Counted from the first letter of the stretch, positions 35,461-48,995 are shown. The stretch is DNA of 64,000 nucleotides from Amaranthus tricolor (GCF_026212465.1 NC_080058.1:6295001-6359000); one strand, 5' to 3'. Translations and numbers: made by a program. Notes: a model not told the origin generated them from the letters alone.

Positions 35461-36298
35461 ATGTTGTATTATCAGGAAGTAGAAAGAGCAAATAGCTTTT
35501 AAGCTAACTGATTTTCTTTTTGCTTATTCAGTGGTGAAATTTAAAAAAAAAATTGATCAAAGTGTCAAACTATTTCTATTTGCTAAAACTTATTTTGAAG
35601 CTAGTTTTAAGCCAAAATAAAGAGAAGTTGAAAATAGTTTTTTTATTGGCTTCACAATTTTTACTTTTAGCTTAAAATTTCTCGAATAAATAATCAATAA
35701 ACAAATTTCTTAACAATTAATTGATATAGTTAACTTAATAGTAAGTTAAAAAGTCAATGCTACTGACTAGTTAAATTTTATTAGACTCGGTGAAAGCATT
35801 TAGGCCCTCAAATGACAAGCCTTTTACTGTTTGATTCTGCGACTAGTGTTAATATTTTTCTGTTTGATTGAGAAAAAGTTATAAATATTTGAACAAAAAA
35901 ATTCATAGGTGTTTAATCAAGATAACTTCAATACTTTTCATCAATTTATATGGATTACGTACACTATAATTTAACATTTGGATTGTGTTGCACATTTCAA
36001 TTATATTATTAGTCAATGATAACAAGCTATGTAAAATCACCACAATTATATCAAATTGTCCTTACAAAATTTTATGTTATGATCTAAAAACTCTTCTGTG
36101 GTCCAACTACTAAAAGGTATCTTCTATGACGCAACCTCACTAAACCGTGAAATCTAGCAGTCTGCAAAGCATTGAACCATGAGCGTTGAAACACTAAAGA
36201 GGCAAGAGCTGCTCGAACGAGCAATCTAGCAGTCTAGGCTCTAATTTTTATTTTAGCAATTTTTTTTTTTTCCTAGTATGCCATTAGAACTTATTGGA

Positions 36299-36353
<55 letters not shown>

Positions 36354-36804
36354 GCAATTTAGGGTTGAGAGAAACCATGTTATAGCTTGAAGGTAATAGA
36401 GAGATCCTTGAAATCTAGTTGTTGGAGGCAAACACTTGAGCAATAAATTGGAAAAGCCTTCCCTGAAAAGCAATATATTCCAAATGTTTGTAACAAGGGA
36501 TGAAGCTAACAGCTATCTGTACAAGCTTCAGTCAGTTAAACTACTAATACAGGTGAAAAAGAAACAGGAAAAATCAACCAGATGGATTGGGATCCTGAAT
36601 CTTTTAAAAACCTTAAATTACAAATGGACAGTACAGAAGATATAGAGCTTTCATAGATCTCACCTAAAAATATTTAGTTAACCGAGATCAGTGAAGCACT
36701 TGAAAAATACATACACCTCTATACCACCGGCTCGCCATAACAGGGCTTGTAGTTTTATGAATACCTTGACGATCTACATAGCATCATCGTCTTGAGAAGC
36801 CAGA
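35461..36804. other. Intergenic, with long poly(T) tract
   Basis: No gene. A T run of about 48 bases spans 36301-36348. The last part, up to 36804, probably includes the 3' UTR of the OBERON-type gene, whose stop codon is at 36805-36807. Confidence 0.5.
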
Positions 36805-39800
36805 TTAGGTACTGAGATTCCGTCTTGTTGCTTCCATTTTTAGCAATAAATCCTTGATGTCGGTTTCCATTCGAGTTTTCATATTGAAATACTCACGATG
36901 ACTTCTTTCCAACATTTGCAACTCTTCGTGCTTCAGTCTGCGCCTCTCTTCCACTTCTGAGAGACGCAATTTCGATATCCTACTCGCATACTCTTCTTCA
37001 ACCTTCTCATTCTTGGCATTTGCTATCCGCTGAAGGCCTTCGGCCTCCTTACGAGCAGCATCAGCCCGTTTTTGAAATAACTGCGCTTCTGCCAGTTTAA
37101 TCTTTACGATACTGTCTAGTCCATCTCCAGAGGCATTACTCTTGCCCGTCAAAGTCTCAGTACTCCACAGACTACCACCTACTGCACTTCCCTCAATGCT
37201 TGGAATGGTAGCCCCAATATTTTCCATATGAGGGAGTTCCTTTGAAGAATTTGGTTTTGACCACATTGGTTCTTGACCGAGTGCAGGAACATCTTTGACA
37301 TTACCTCGGTGATTCTCAAAAGGTTGAGGCTGGAGTTGTTCCCTTCCGGAAGATCCTATCGTATTGGCAGACTTGTTATCACCCTCTGCAACATTAGAAA
37401 CACTCAAGTGTAAGGGGGGGTATACACGCACATTGCAATTAACGACACAAAAGAGGGACAAATCAGCAAATTGAATATATTTCCCACATTATGAGTTTGC
37501 ATATACATAAACCCTTGAAGCGGTACATCTTATTATGCATTTTTGTATTCAACAGTCTTAGGCATTAGTAAAATCTACTTATCAGATAATACAAATCAGC
37601 CCCACAGCCATTCTTTTAGGGTTCAAGCAACTTGGAGAACGATTTCAAACTCCAATTAGTCAATCACTAATCTGGCTGTACGCCCTGTGCCACATAATTT
37701 AACCCTAGATGTAGGACCTAACTGCAAACCTCATATGAGAACAATACAAGTTACAACAAGAGTAAACGGCAACAGATCTCGTCCTTGATCACTACATTTC
37801 TTTCTGATAACTTCCAGACCACGACTAGGACCATAGTGGTTTAATATATTTTCTCCATACCCTCCTCTCTTTCTTAGGATCTTACTATTGTTGTGATTTT
37901 CTGGAGATATTATACTCAAAAAGAAACATGAGAAAATAAACTGGTAAAAGTAATCAGACATAAGAAGACCATTATTTATTATCCAAAGTAACACTCACCA
38001 AAACTACTAAAGTTTATAGCAAAAAGTTAAAAAAAATATGATCAACAGCAGAAAAGTATTAATTTTTGAAAGCAGTAAAAATAAGCATTATTCATAATGT
38101 GATAATAACTAGAGAAACAAACGGTGCAAGAACCATGCATCAAGAAACGAACTTTTAAAGAATCTAATCCTAAAAGGAAGTTTTAGTTCAATGAACTTAC
38201 CATTTAAAAACGCCATAATTTGATTACAAACTTCTACAGGATTAACCCCACTTTGCAATCTACTGATCAGCTGCTTAGCAGCATCATGCAATACCTTTCC
38301 TCGGTAGTCATTGCTACCACTGAATATCCTTCTAACATACTCAAGTTCCTTGAGGAATGTCTCGGATTTCCAATCGGGAGCACAAGTTTTGAAAACATCC
38401 TTGACGAAGCCAAACATTTCAGAAGGATGATCACAAGCAAGACAGTAAAATTGCATTTCAGATATCCCTTGGGACCCTGCAGCACTTCGACCGTTTCTAA
38501 TATAGGACTTGAGCAAACCACAGTCAGTATGGCACCAATGGTCGCAAACATCACATCCAACCCAACCACATGTGTTAGAGGCTGTGTCGAACTTTGAACA
38601 AACCAGACACATACAAGAACTGCAGAAACCATCTTTCTGGGAGCAAAACTTACATTCACATTCATCCACTGGCAAAGCACTTCGACAGTTGATATTTCTG
38701 CACTTTAGATTCAGGTATATCTCTACCAGATCGCTAGACGAAATACTATCAGCACGCTGAACAAAGTCAGGAAGACTAAACTTCAGGGTCACCATTATCT
38801 GCAATTGAACACGGTGTGACTTTAAAAGAGTCTCCAGATTGAGATCCGACCTTTTTCGCAGTATATCTTGAAGGGTACAAAGCTTTCGATGATTTTCTTC
38901 CTTCATTACAAATTCACAAACAGTATCCTTCAAAAAAGCAATTGAACGCTCCGGCATTTCATTAACTTTCCAGGCCATGGTTTGGATTGGTTCAGAAGCA
39001 ATTAGAAAAATTAGTCGCTCCACGAGATCTCTTTCAGCAGAAGGACCCTGTTCCATCTCTCTCTGACTACTGCTCCTGATGAGTCTGCTGACACTATCTT
39101 CTCCAGTCACTCTCTTCTTATCTTTACCATGTTCTGATCTATTACCATGAGATCCAGCACTCTGGGCAGGAGACCTGAAATCCTCTTGATATCGTGTCGT
39201 TCCTGAGGGCTGTTTCTGGAGACTGCCAGACCGATCTACCCCAGCAACACCTGCTTGTTGTAAAGCTCGACCATTCAAAATGCCTTGAGATGATTGAGAA
39301 AAATGTAAAGACCCATTACCATTACCATTTGAAGCTAATTTAGAGTTTGCAAGGATTTCCTTTGGAAGAGTATCAACACCACTTAATGCCTGCCAATCAA
39401 CACCTTGAAATAAAGGCCGGCTTTTGACAGATTGCTCAAAGTCATAATCAACTGAATTATGAGTAAGTGAACAGCTCGGATTATGAATGAATTGTGACCC
39501 AGAAAACGAAATTGATGTCGTGAAACAATCAGAACCTGTTCTGAGGGTTGTACCAAATGACTGAACACTCCTTGCACGCGAAGGTGAACCTGGAGGTGCA
39601 GCAGCACTGTGAGAAGCAGCAGGGACTGAAACAGTAGGTACTGAAACATTAGGAAGGCTGAGAGAAAGATCTAAAGGCTCCAACTTTAGCTTCTCGGAAT
39701 CTGCTTTAGAACCACTACTCCTGTTGGCACACTCCACTTTAAGTCCAGCAGAGCTAGAAAATAGCTCAAAGCCACGAACACTTGGACCTTCCATAGCATC

Positions 39801-41468
39801 ACCCTGGCAGGAAATGAAGTTTCTTTCGACCAACAATCTGTTTTCTGTAGGACTAGCCTCACCTGATGTACATACAACCACACCTTTGCCTTTGTCTTTC
39901 AGAAAAGGGACACATTCAGGTTCTTTATGAACATCTACAATTGCTTTATTTGACTCACCTAAGCCAACTTCAAGCTTAAAATTATCTGTTGACCTTTCTT
40001 TCTCTGGTGATGACTTGTCCATGCCTGTTGAATCACCCTCTTCCACTTTCACCTGACCTTCAGAACTGATATTTGTAAGGGCAGAAGATTTGGATAGGTT
40101 TTCTCTCGACCTCTCGTCTTCATTAGCAACAGATGCGGTTTCAGTACCTTTAAGCAAGGATGGTTTGGTTTCTTCAGAAACAGAAACCTTTTTAGCAAAA
40201 TCATTCTGGTTAGCTGAAGACTTTTTTGCCTCTTTTACAACCTCATTTACTGCTATTTCAACCTCAGTGACCTGCTTCTCATCTGCAGTAACAACTTCAT
40301 GCGACACTTTCTCATCTTCCAGAGCCAAATTTCTGTCTGTAGCAGCTGCATTGGCCATCCCTGACTCACCTATTTGACTACCATTAACCTCACATGCCTT
40401 CTTCTTAATATCCCTTTCTGGTTGAGAACTCTCAGCATTTTGTTCAGCACTTTTAGCATTCTGCTCAGAAGAAAACCGATTATCCGTCACTTGAATCTGA
40501 TTCAATTCCGGCTGAAGCTCTCCTTCCTCCATCTCACTTCCACTTCCAACACCATTAACAATCCCACCACTGTCCACCACCATACTCCTGCTTTTCCTTG
40601 TGTCTTTGGAAGGTTCAGCAACAGAATCCTTTGAATCCCTAGTCGAATCCTTCGACCATGTTGGTGATTTCACATCTTTAATCCCTTTAGGAGATCTCAA
40701 ACTCTCTTTACTACTGCTAACACCACCACTATCCATCCCCCCACCTTTACTACTACTACTCCCACCGCCCTTCTCAAGGGGCGAACTCTTCACATCCTCA
40801 TCAACATCCTTTTTTCCCCTACTGTCAAACCTCCTCCAAGATGACGAAACCCCATCCTCCCTTCTTGACCAATGCCTCTCTGACCTAAACCCTTTAGGAA
40901 AATCCCTCCTCGACATAGAAAAACTTTCTGACCGATGCATCCTCTCCCTCTCCCTCTCTCTCTCCCTCTCCCTATCCCTATCCCTATCCCTCTCCCGGTC
41001 TCTCTCTCTATCCCTTTCTCTCTCCCCCACATACCCACCTCCCCGTGGAGACACCATCGACGAACCCCCAACCATCACATCTCTATTATACCGATCAAAC
41101 CCCCCCTTTCGCCTCTCAAACCCATCATTCTCATACTCCATTCTCTTCCTTACACCTCTGAAACCTTCCCTATCCTCAAAACCATCACTAAATTCATGAT
41201 CCCCTCTCTTCCTGAACCCTCTAGAACCTTCCCTCTCATCAAAACCATCTAAGTCATGGTCTACTCTCTTCCTCAAGCTCAAACCCCTAGAAGACGAACC
41301 CTCTCGATCTCGATCATCATCCATCACCGGAGAAGGTCTAATCCGTCCATTCTCCGGCCCTTTTGAGTAAAATCTCCGATGATGTGATGACGAAAACGAC
41401 GTCGTCCTTTCCATATCCTTCTCCCCAACAGACACCAAATCATCACCGTACGATCTCAACCTCTTCAT
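36805..41468 (-). CDS. OBERON3/4 (TITANIA)-type PHD-finger protein
   Basis: Nuclear plant homeodomain protein of the OBERON/TITANIA family, required for root and shoot meristem function. Two coding exons, 41468-38201 and 37385-36805, join in frame to 1,282 residues. The N-terminus MKRLRSYGDD is typical of the OBE3/OBE4 subgroup. Residues 65-124 form three imperfect repeats of about 20 residues (RKR..DH....DGF..REG), and 149-177 is a pure Arg/Asp/Glu run. The middle is long, acidic and disordered. The conserved block starts near 870. The Cys/His PHD-like finger (CRNINCRSALPVDECECKFC to FYCLAC) spans 923-1012, and a charged coiled coil covers about the last 100 residues. A 5' UTR intron with donor near 41657 is plausible. 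No break is seen. OBE3 versus OBE4 cannot be settled by eye. Confidence 0.93.
40938..41024. repeat. (TCTCCC)n-like repeat coding an Arg/Asp/Glu run
   Basis: Pyrimidine-rich hexamer-like repeat inside exon 1 of the OBERON-type gene. On the coding strand it gives alternating Arg-Glu and Arg-Asp for 29 residues. It stays in frame, so length changes in steps of three would be tolerated. Confidence 0.85.
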
Positions 41469-43129
41469 TGTAAATCTTATATTACCCCCAACATCAACAA
41501 TACAAAGCAGCAGTCCCCAACAACCAATTAAACCCTAACTTTTAAACTATTTCCAGATCTAAAGCCCTAATTTCTGGAAAATTAAGAGATATTCTACAGA
41601 AACAACATAGATTCTAGAGTAAATCAACAAAAAAGATAAAACTAGTGAAGTAATTTACCGATGATTAGCTTGGCGACTACGATCGATTGCAGAGAATATG
41701 AACAGGGGAGAGAGAAAAGGGGGAAAACTGGGGAAGAAAAAACATAGTATGCTTATAGAAGTATGAATGACTTTGAGAAAAATCACAGCCAGCCAATAGA
41801 AATGAGGGAGTGACGAGAATGAAAGTCACAGTACGTGAGATTAGTGGAGAAAAATAAAGTTGTTTACAGCAGTCAACACTTACGTGCGTAGAGTTTGAAG
41901 TGAACAACACGCGCCGTTGAAAAGTAGAATCATGTGAGACGCACGTGAGGAGGCGGCGTTGGTTAGCAAATATGTCAGTGTATGATTGACGGTTTGGGAC
42001 TGGGTGTGTATTTTTAATTGTTTTTCGTACAGAACGTGGGTAATGCTAAAGTGCGCTGACGAGAGTGTTACGCTTTTGACGTTGAAACGTCAGAGGGAGG
42101 AAAATGAATGGTGCGCGGTGCGCAGTGCGCATAAGGTTTATGTGGGGCCAGATGTCGTTGTCGTTGACTGATGATAAGGTATCTTAGAATTTTAGATTTA
42201 GAGAAAAAATTCACTAAAACATTCTGCTTTCTGCAATTCTTAACCTTAGTTGCACTTGCTCCATATGCCTAATTAGATATTAACCCGATCTTATAATTAA
42301 ATTTAATTTTGATTTGATATTAAAATAATTTAAAAATATACTAAAATCAGTATGAATATAATCTTTGATTTTAAACTGATCTGGAACACTCGACTCCAAA
42401 TCGACTTTATGATCCTAATGAAAATCTCTAAATTATAGACCCACTTTTTTAGTTATCTAGTTAAATTTGTTCTATTTCTATTTTTTTGCTATGACTCACA
42501 CTTTTTTTAAAATTTGTACCCATATATTTAACTTAATTTTTCATATCATACATATAATTTCTTTCATTTTCCATAAAATATCACTTTACCTTAAAATATC
42601 ACTTTACTATTTTTCTTAATTTTCTCAGTCTCCCCAATTGTTATCGGGACAAAATTGGTGGGATATAGGGGTACAATAATAAAACATATAGCGTAGAAGT
42701 GTTTGCTAAATGATTTTATGTTGACTTTTTATTTATTTATTTATTTTTTTAATTGTTCAAAAAGCCCAAAAAAAAAAGTACTTAATTTTTCATATAAGGC
42801 TTGATAGAGCAACACCACAAGTATCATACATAGGTAGGATAATGCATATAAAGTAGGAAAAAGAATAGGATGTGATACTTTGTATTGGAAAAGATACGAA
42901 CGCACCATAATTCCAACACAAACGCTCCTTAAGATCACCAACACGTAACAGATTTGCTAAGCAAAAGGAACTTAACTCAAATTCTAGGAAAGAAGGATAG
43001 GATGTGAATTGTGATAACTTGCTCATTTAACTCTCTAGTCTCCACCTTTTCTTGCAATAACCGTCCATGATGGACTTGATCAGGGCTGTCTCGTAAATTT
43101 TAGGGCCCCTACACTAAATTTATGTTATA
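41469..43129. other. OBERON-type gene upstream region
   Basis: 41469-41660 is likely 5' UTR. A possible UTR intron donor (GTAAATT on the minus strand) lies near 41657. A G-box CACGTG lies at 41942-41947, within a locally GC-rich part (about 41880-42160) that probably holds the promoter. 42190-43129 is AT-rich intergenic DNA with no gene. Confidence 0.5.
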
Positions 43130-43982
43130 GACTTACAATTAAAGAAAAAAAATCAGACCTAGTATGGGTCAAAAAATTGAACTTGCCTATTAAACTCCTA
43201 TATTTAGTAGGGTCTGAATAAAGAGGGGAATCAATTGAATGAAGCTTTTGGTTTATAGGTAAGGGAGTGGCCACTTTCTTGAATGTTTCTAACCCAAAAT
43301 CCCTTAAAAGATTAGAAGTAAATTTCTTCTGACTTAGAACAATGTCATGAGGTAACTAAGATACTTCTAGGCCCAAAAACTATGTCAATTTTCCCAAGTC
43401 TTTAATGCTGAAAATATTACGCAAATGAGTTTTAAGAGACTGTATATTAGACAAGTTAGTACCAGTAACAATAATATCATCGACATAAACAACAACAATA
43501 TTAATAGAATTGGAAGAATGTTTGATAAACAAAGAATAGTCATTTTTTGATTGAATAAAACCTTGTTGAAGAAGTTCAGTTAGCTTAGAAAACCATTGTC
43601 TAGAACCTGTTGAAGGTTATATAAAGCTTTTTTCAATTTTACAAACAAGATTAGGAGGAGAATTCAAACCTTCAGGGACCTTCATGTAAACATCTTCATG
43701 GAGGTCACCATGAAGGAAAGCATTATTGACGTCCAATTGAAACAAAGGCCAATTCCTAGAAGCAGCTAAAGCTAACAAACATCGAATAGTAGTCATTTTA
43801 ACAATAGGGGAAAAGGTCTCTTGAAAATCAATCCCATATTTTTGATGATATCCTTTAGTTACCAAGCGATCCTTAAACCTTTCTAAAGTCCCATCTGATT
43901 TAAATTTGATTTTATATACCCATTTAGAGCCAATAGGTTTCTTACCTGGTGGCAAAGGAACTAACTCCCAAGTAAAGAAGAA
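43130..43982 (-). pseudogene. Degenerate Ty1/Copia reverse transcriptase fragment
   Basis: Minus-strand translation gives TWELVPLPPGKKPIGSKWVY, then FKDRLVTKGYHQKYGIDFQE, and QLDVNNAFLHGDLHEDVYMK. After a stop come SGSRQW-like sequence, the catalytic YVDDI box and KYRSLIGKFNFLTHTRSDFF, which leads toward RNase H. The order is that of Copia pol. Stops (for example after CKIEKSFI near 43617) and frame changes, with no LTRs or gag nearby, show a dead fragment. Confidence 0.9.
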
Positions 43983-46979
43983 CTAAATAATGATAAAACC
44001 AGCTTTAGCTAGGATCACCATAGTCATGATCAAATATCTTCAATAATAAGGAAACAACAAATTAAGCAATCTAAAATAGCAAGTAGGAACATCATAAGCG
44101 AACGAAGAGCTTAAACCGTTTGTTATTACTTATTAGAACATTAGCTTCACATTTTGCTATAGTGTTATAATTGTTGATAATTATTGTTTCAGAAAATCTG
44201 GCTGCACATGTAGATTAAGAAATATTGTGAGTACATTTAATAAATTAATAGTAATTTTGAAAGTTGGGTTTTTCAAGGAACCAACTTGACCAATTAAAAA
44301 CTTAAAATGATAATTGAGGCCAAAATATATTTAGATAATCGATATAGGATATTTGACTATACATTTTAAAATTAAAAGATGTATGAGTAAGTTAATTCTA
44401 CAATGATTGAAATTTGAGGAGATTAAAACTCAGTAAGATTTGGATTTTTGACAAAGATTTGGTTTTATGATGAGTAAAACTCAGAAAAGATTGAAACTTG
44501 AAGATTAAAATTTAGTGGAAAAAAGAATTGAGTTAAACAACAAAATACGTAGATGATAAAAATGAGTGACTAAGATAAAAAAAGTAATAGGAGTATAACT
44601 TTGTGGATCAAATTAAAAGAAAAAAATGAAACCATAGTTAATAAAAAAAAAGTGTTTATAATAAAGGAGAAAAGCAAAAATGAAAAATTGTGCAAATTGA
44701 AATAAATAGAGGGAGTGGAGTATTTTAATTAGGAAAATGGTTTAAAATTAATAATGAAAACATATTATTAGTAAGAATGTATTAGTGGCGTACAACTAGA
44801 GTTGTATTTAAGTATTGCTTATAAATGTTCATTTGTAATAATTGATGATTGATGATATAATAGGATCTAGAAATGGGATTAATACTCGTATAGAAACCCT
44901 TATTAATACTCTAAATAAAATACATCTATTTACTTTATATTTTCAACTAATCTTTTTCTACATATTTTATTATATGCAAAATTATCAATAATAAATCAAT
45001 CTTTGCTTGATCCGCTGAAATAAATTTACCTATTATATATTTTTAAATAAATTCACCTATTAGATATATTTATTAAAAATAAATAAACCTATCATTTATA
45101 ACTATTTTCAAAACCTTTTTGTAAGTGAAGCAAATAGAAATAAGCAAATAGTATATTAAGAAACGGTTAAAAATACTTTTTTAGGTGAACATAGAAGTTC
45201 AATTTATGTCTATATGCATAAGAAGAGTTTAACATGGAAATACACATATTTGCACATAACATGTTTACTCAGATTGGCATGTCTATACTAATAGTAATTG
45301 TCAATAAATACTCAATTAATTGATACTCAATTTTGATAAGCCAAAATAAATATTCCATTATAATTACATATTTATGAAATTTTATGATATTTGAGAGAAA
45401 AATGACTTTGCATATTGGCATTTTCTTATATATGAAAAATAAGAAAAGAAAAATACATAATTAATTAAATTCAAGTGTGACTTTGACTTTAAACTTGAAT
45501 ATAATGCAAATTGCACTTACTAGCTTATTTCTTTCGTTTCATTAGCCTTGCTATATTTTTTATGGTTTGTTTCAGATTACTCGGTATATTATTACTATTT
45601 TTGGCAAAAAAAAAATTTATAAATATTTCAAAAGTAAGGATTTTTACATTTTTAAATGATGCAAAATACATAAATGAAAATGTGTGATAATTAGCAGCCA
45701 ACATCATCACCAAATTCTAGATATAGACATAGTCTCAAGTTTTAATATATTATGCTTTAAAAGTTGCATGTGAATTTCTTTGTAGATATTTGTCCATAAA
45801 AAAATTAGCTCTAATTATTTTGAATGATTTGCCTAAATAGTGTTAATAAAAAAATTTAATTTAGGGTTCATCAAATTTTATTTTCAAAGCTAGTGTTCAT
45901 TAAGAAAAAATTAATTAAATCTATTTGATTGTGGTTTGGAAGTTTCGAACCTCTTAAATCTCTTCTAAGCAAAACTAAACCAAAACTAAATTAATTTCAA
46001 TTCCAACAGCAAGCCTATTTAAATTTTACGGAACGAGATTGGATGACTTGATAGCAGGGAAGGTCACTTGATTTTCTATGATAGATTACAAGGATGATGC
46101 TAACAACAGATCACAAGGATAAGCTATCTTCAACAAACATCTTTATTGATTTTGACTTTTGGATTTGATTGAGATTTTTGGTTGCATGTAGAAGTATTTT
46201 TTTTTTGAATATTTTACTCTCTCTGTAAGACTTGTGGGATTTTTTTTAATTAATTAAACGCATATATTTGATTGACAAAACAACTTTATCCTCTTGCAGG
46301 TTTGGAATTACCAAACCAAAAAAATATAGCTTAGTAAAACTATTTTATTATATGAACACCATTTTGGGAATTAAGTTTTAAAGAACACCAAAGTTGGAAT
46401 TTTTCTTATTTTTTAACCCCAATTAGACAAATCATTCAATTATTTTTATACTCTCAAATTTATTTATTTATTACAAGATAAGTTAAGAAAAGGGAATAAG
46501 TATGTGAGAAAAGATGATATGACATTACTTCTCTATAAATTAATACTTACTTTAATTGAAATAAGAGCTAATAGTAAAACTTTCTATAATTTTTTAATTA
46601 ATTTTTGCGTAAAATTTCAGATATATATAGAGACCCGTACAATATCTTTATTGGTCTTAGCAATTAAATCTTTGTTCCACTTATAAGTTAATATTTCTCT
46701 TAGCTTTTGTTCTTACAAATACTCTACGTCAATTATTATTTTATATATACTAATCCACAATGTTTTCAGCTATATATTATTTATGGATCATATAGCTAAT
46801 TAAGCATACCATAATAGAGAGTCTAGCAATAACTAGACCTAAGTTTTGTATGGAGAAATATCACAAAGAAATTCGCCTACTATTTTAACGCATAATTTAA
46901 CTTGAGACTGTGTTTATACCTGAAATTTGGTGATGATGGTGACTGCCAATTATTACTCATTTTGTTTTACTCCCTCCAA
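43983..46979. other. AT-rich intergenic DNA
   Basis: No gene supported. It contains one copy of the duplicated segment at 45288-45535 (listed separately) and, at about 46600-46740, a diverged copy of the promoter and leader of the small membrane-protein gene at 55.7 kb (shared ATATATAGAGACCC, then TTATAAGTTAATATTTCTCT against the gene's AAGTTATAAACTCTCTTAGC). Everything else is low-complexity AT. Confidence 0.5.
45288..45535 (+). repeat. Duplicated segment, copy 1 (see 56354-56580)
   Basis: Shares CTAATAGTAATTGTCAATAA, TTTTGATAAGCCAAAATAAA, GAGAGAAAAATGACTTTGCA and TTTTCTTATATATGAA, in the same order and spacing, with 56354-56580 in the intron of the small membrane-protein gene. Confidence 0.85.
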
Positions 46980-47235
46980 TTCACTATTCACCTTAGATAT
47001 CTCATTTACTTTTGAGACACTATTTATTTATCACTCTTAAATTACATTTTATTATTAATCTATAAGTTAAAAAATAGTCATGTGGGATTTTATTTGATTC
47101 GTTTTGATGTAAAGATTATTAATATCAACTTTTTATAATTTTTAATTATACATAACTCGATATATTAAGGATTGAATAAGTGTATTAGGTAGAGTGCATA
47201 AAGTAGATGAGACAACTTAGATGAATAGGAGGGAG
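46980..47235. mobile_element. TA-flanked MITE, family A copy
   Basis: 256 bp. Ends CTCCCTCCAATTCACTATTC and, reverse-complemented, CTCCCTCCTATTCATCTAAG, flanked by TA. The interior TTATTATTAATCTATAAGTT and ATTTGATTCGTTTTGATG match the copy at 19777-20030. This is one of the best preserved family members. Confidence 0.8.
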
Positions 47236-47329
47236 TATTATTTTGTATCATTTAAAAGTAAAAATTATTGTAGTGTAATTTGAATTGATGCAAATTTAAT
47301 GGATCAAAGAAACAAGATAGTATTTAAGA

Positions 47330-47560
47330 AATTTTTGTGAGAGATCATCTCTAATTGGATCGTCCCATTATATATTTTATAAAATATTATAAGTAAGCAT
47401 TAAAAATAATGTAAGTAGACATTTTAGATATTAAAATTAGACATTAAGGATACGAAAAGTAAGCATTAAGGATAATATGAGTGGTTAAGAATACGGTAAA
47501 TACACATTAATCTTTAATAGGTTGAAATTGAAATACGTCTCTTAAAGAAATGGTCTCTAA
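47330..47560. mobile_element. Small element with GAGACC-type ends and sub-repeats
   Basis: The left end GTGAGAGATCATCTCTAATT and right end AAGAAATGGTCTCTAAAAAA are loosely inverted. The interior repeats AAGTAAGCATTAAGGATA-like units three to four times. The plan resembles the foldback at 34146 on a smaller scale. Confidence 0.4.
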
Positions 47561-47659
47561 AAAAAAGTAGCCGAATATTTAAAGTATTTGCCTTAAAGTT
47601 CTTTGTTAGTCTTGTTGAGTTCTTATATAAGCGCGTCAAGCTCTCATATCAAGGGAAAT

Positions 47660-47985
47660 ATATTTCTACTTTAAACATCCAACCTTCTTATAATAGTAAC
47701 TTTGTTCTAATTTTCTTACGATTAAAGAATTTTGTATAAGATTTAAAAAATTAATATTTTTGTGTTTAAAGACGATTCTAACATTTACGGAGTAAAAGTT
47801 AATCGGATACATAGTAGAAAAAAATATAGTAAAATTGATATTTTGCATCAAATTTAAAGTTTAAAAGTCAAATTCACACATAATTAATTTTAATTATGTA
47901 TTTTTCTTTTTTTTTTCATATATAAGAAAATTCTAATATGCAAAGTCATTTTTCTCTCTAATATCAATAAATTTTAGAAATATAT
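47660..47985 (-). repeat. Duplicated segment, inverted copy
   Basis: The reverse complement contains TTGATATTAGAGAGAAAAAT, GACTTTGCATATTAGAATTT and TTAACTTTTACTCCG, matching pieces of 45288-45535 and 56400-57070 in inverted orientation. Confidence 0.8.
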
Positions 47986-47999
47986 AGTTATCATTTATC

Positions 48000-48140
48000 T
48001 ATTCTTGTGAGAGACTGTTTCTCGGTGAGACGATTTTAAAACAAAGAATCTATATGCTAATAATTATATTAATTGGGCCATTTAGCCCTTATATAAAAAG
48101 CGTATTATGGAGAGACCATCTCATAAGAATTTGTGAATAG
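48000..48140. mobile_element. MITE of about 140 bp with GAGAGAC(T/C) ends
   Basis: The left end CTATTCTTGTGAGAGACTGT and the reverse-complemented right end CTATTCACAAATTCTTATGA, followed by GATGGTCTCTC, are related. The interior has TTGGGCCATTTAGCCC. It is short, non-coding and structurally a MITE. Confidence 0.6.
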
Positions 48141-48326
48141 AGTGATAGATAGATTTAGAAGATTTGTCTTTATAAAAATGCATGCATTACACATTAGAAA
48201 GCACTCATCAAGACTAACAAAGTAATAAGGTAATCCCTAAGGCATAATTAGAAATACAATATTGTTAGTAGTCGCCATCATCCAATATCCGAGTATAGAC
48301 ATAGTCTTAGGTTAATTAGTTTTAAC

Positions 48327-48776
48327 GGCCCGTTTGGTATATGGTATTAGAGGGCGGTAATGGTAATAAAATTAAGTAATAAAAATTTTGATTGTTTGGA
48401 TGCCTTAAATGGTAATGGATGGTAATAAAATAAGGTAATAAAATTACCAAAAAGGGTCATTTTTATTACCATCAAACAACCTGGTATTTGGCTGTAATGG
48501 TAATGAAGTATTACTGTAGTAATAAAATAAGGTAATGTTGTTTCGAGCTGAAGAAAAAAAATAATGAAAAAAAAAGGTAATGTATGTAATTATCCAAAAA
48601 AATATTATTATTAAAAAAAGAATCATTAGATAGAATAATTTAGATACAATAATGCTTTTAGATACAAATATACAATAATGAAACTAAGAGTCATTACCAT
48701 TTTTTATTACTAACAACCAAATGCAATCAATGGAATATTATCTTCCATAACATTCTTTAGTCATGCACACCAAACA
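48327..48776. mobile_element. MITE with GCCCGTTTGGT end, copy 1
   Basis: Left end GGCCCGTTTGGTATATGGTA. The right side has CACCAAACAAAAG, with another ACCAAATGC inside. The interior repeats GGTAATGGTAATAA-like words and their complements. The left end resembles that of the element at 56581-56873. The right border is uncertain. Confidence 0.5.
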
Positions 48777-48995
48777 AAAGAATCTTCATTACCAATTCTC
48801 ATATCCATTCCTTGTATGATATATGAATTCAAACACGGTACTATCTCTCTAAAAGCTCTCTAAAAACGTTCTTCGATTTTAAACAAGCTGTTAGTTGGAA
48901 TCGATTAACTATGGCTAACGAAAGCGACTATGAATTAGATCCGGTACGTACTTTAATAGATTTGAATCGGTGTATTTTTTTTTAAAAAAAAAGGA

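Noticed and set aside
40600..41199. 199-codon plus-strand frame with a Leu-Ser repeat
   Set aside because: Antisense of the Arg/Asp/Glu-coding repeat in the OBERON-type exon; the low-complexity repeat simply lacks stops in that frame.
48300..48910. Left terminal inverted repeat of the MULE
   Set aside because: I looked for the complement of the region near 53609-53665 and did not find it; the MITE at 48327-48776 has unrelated ends.
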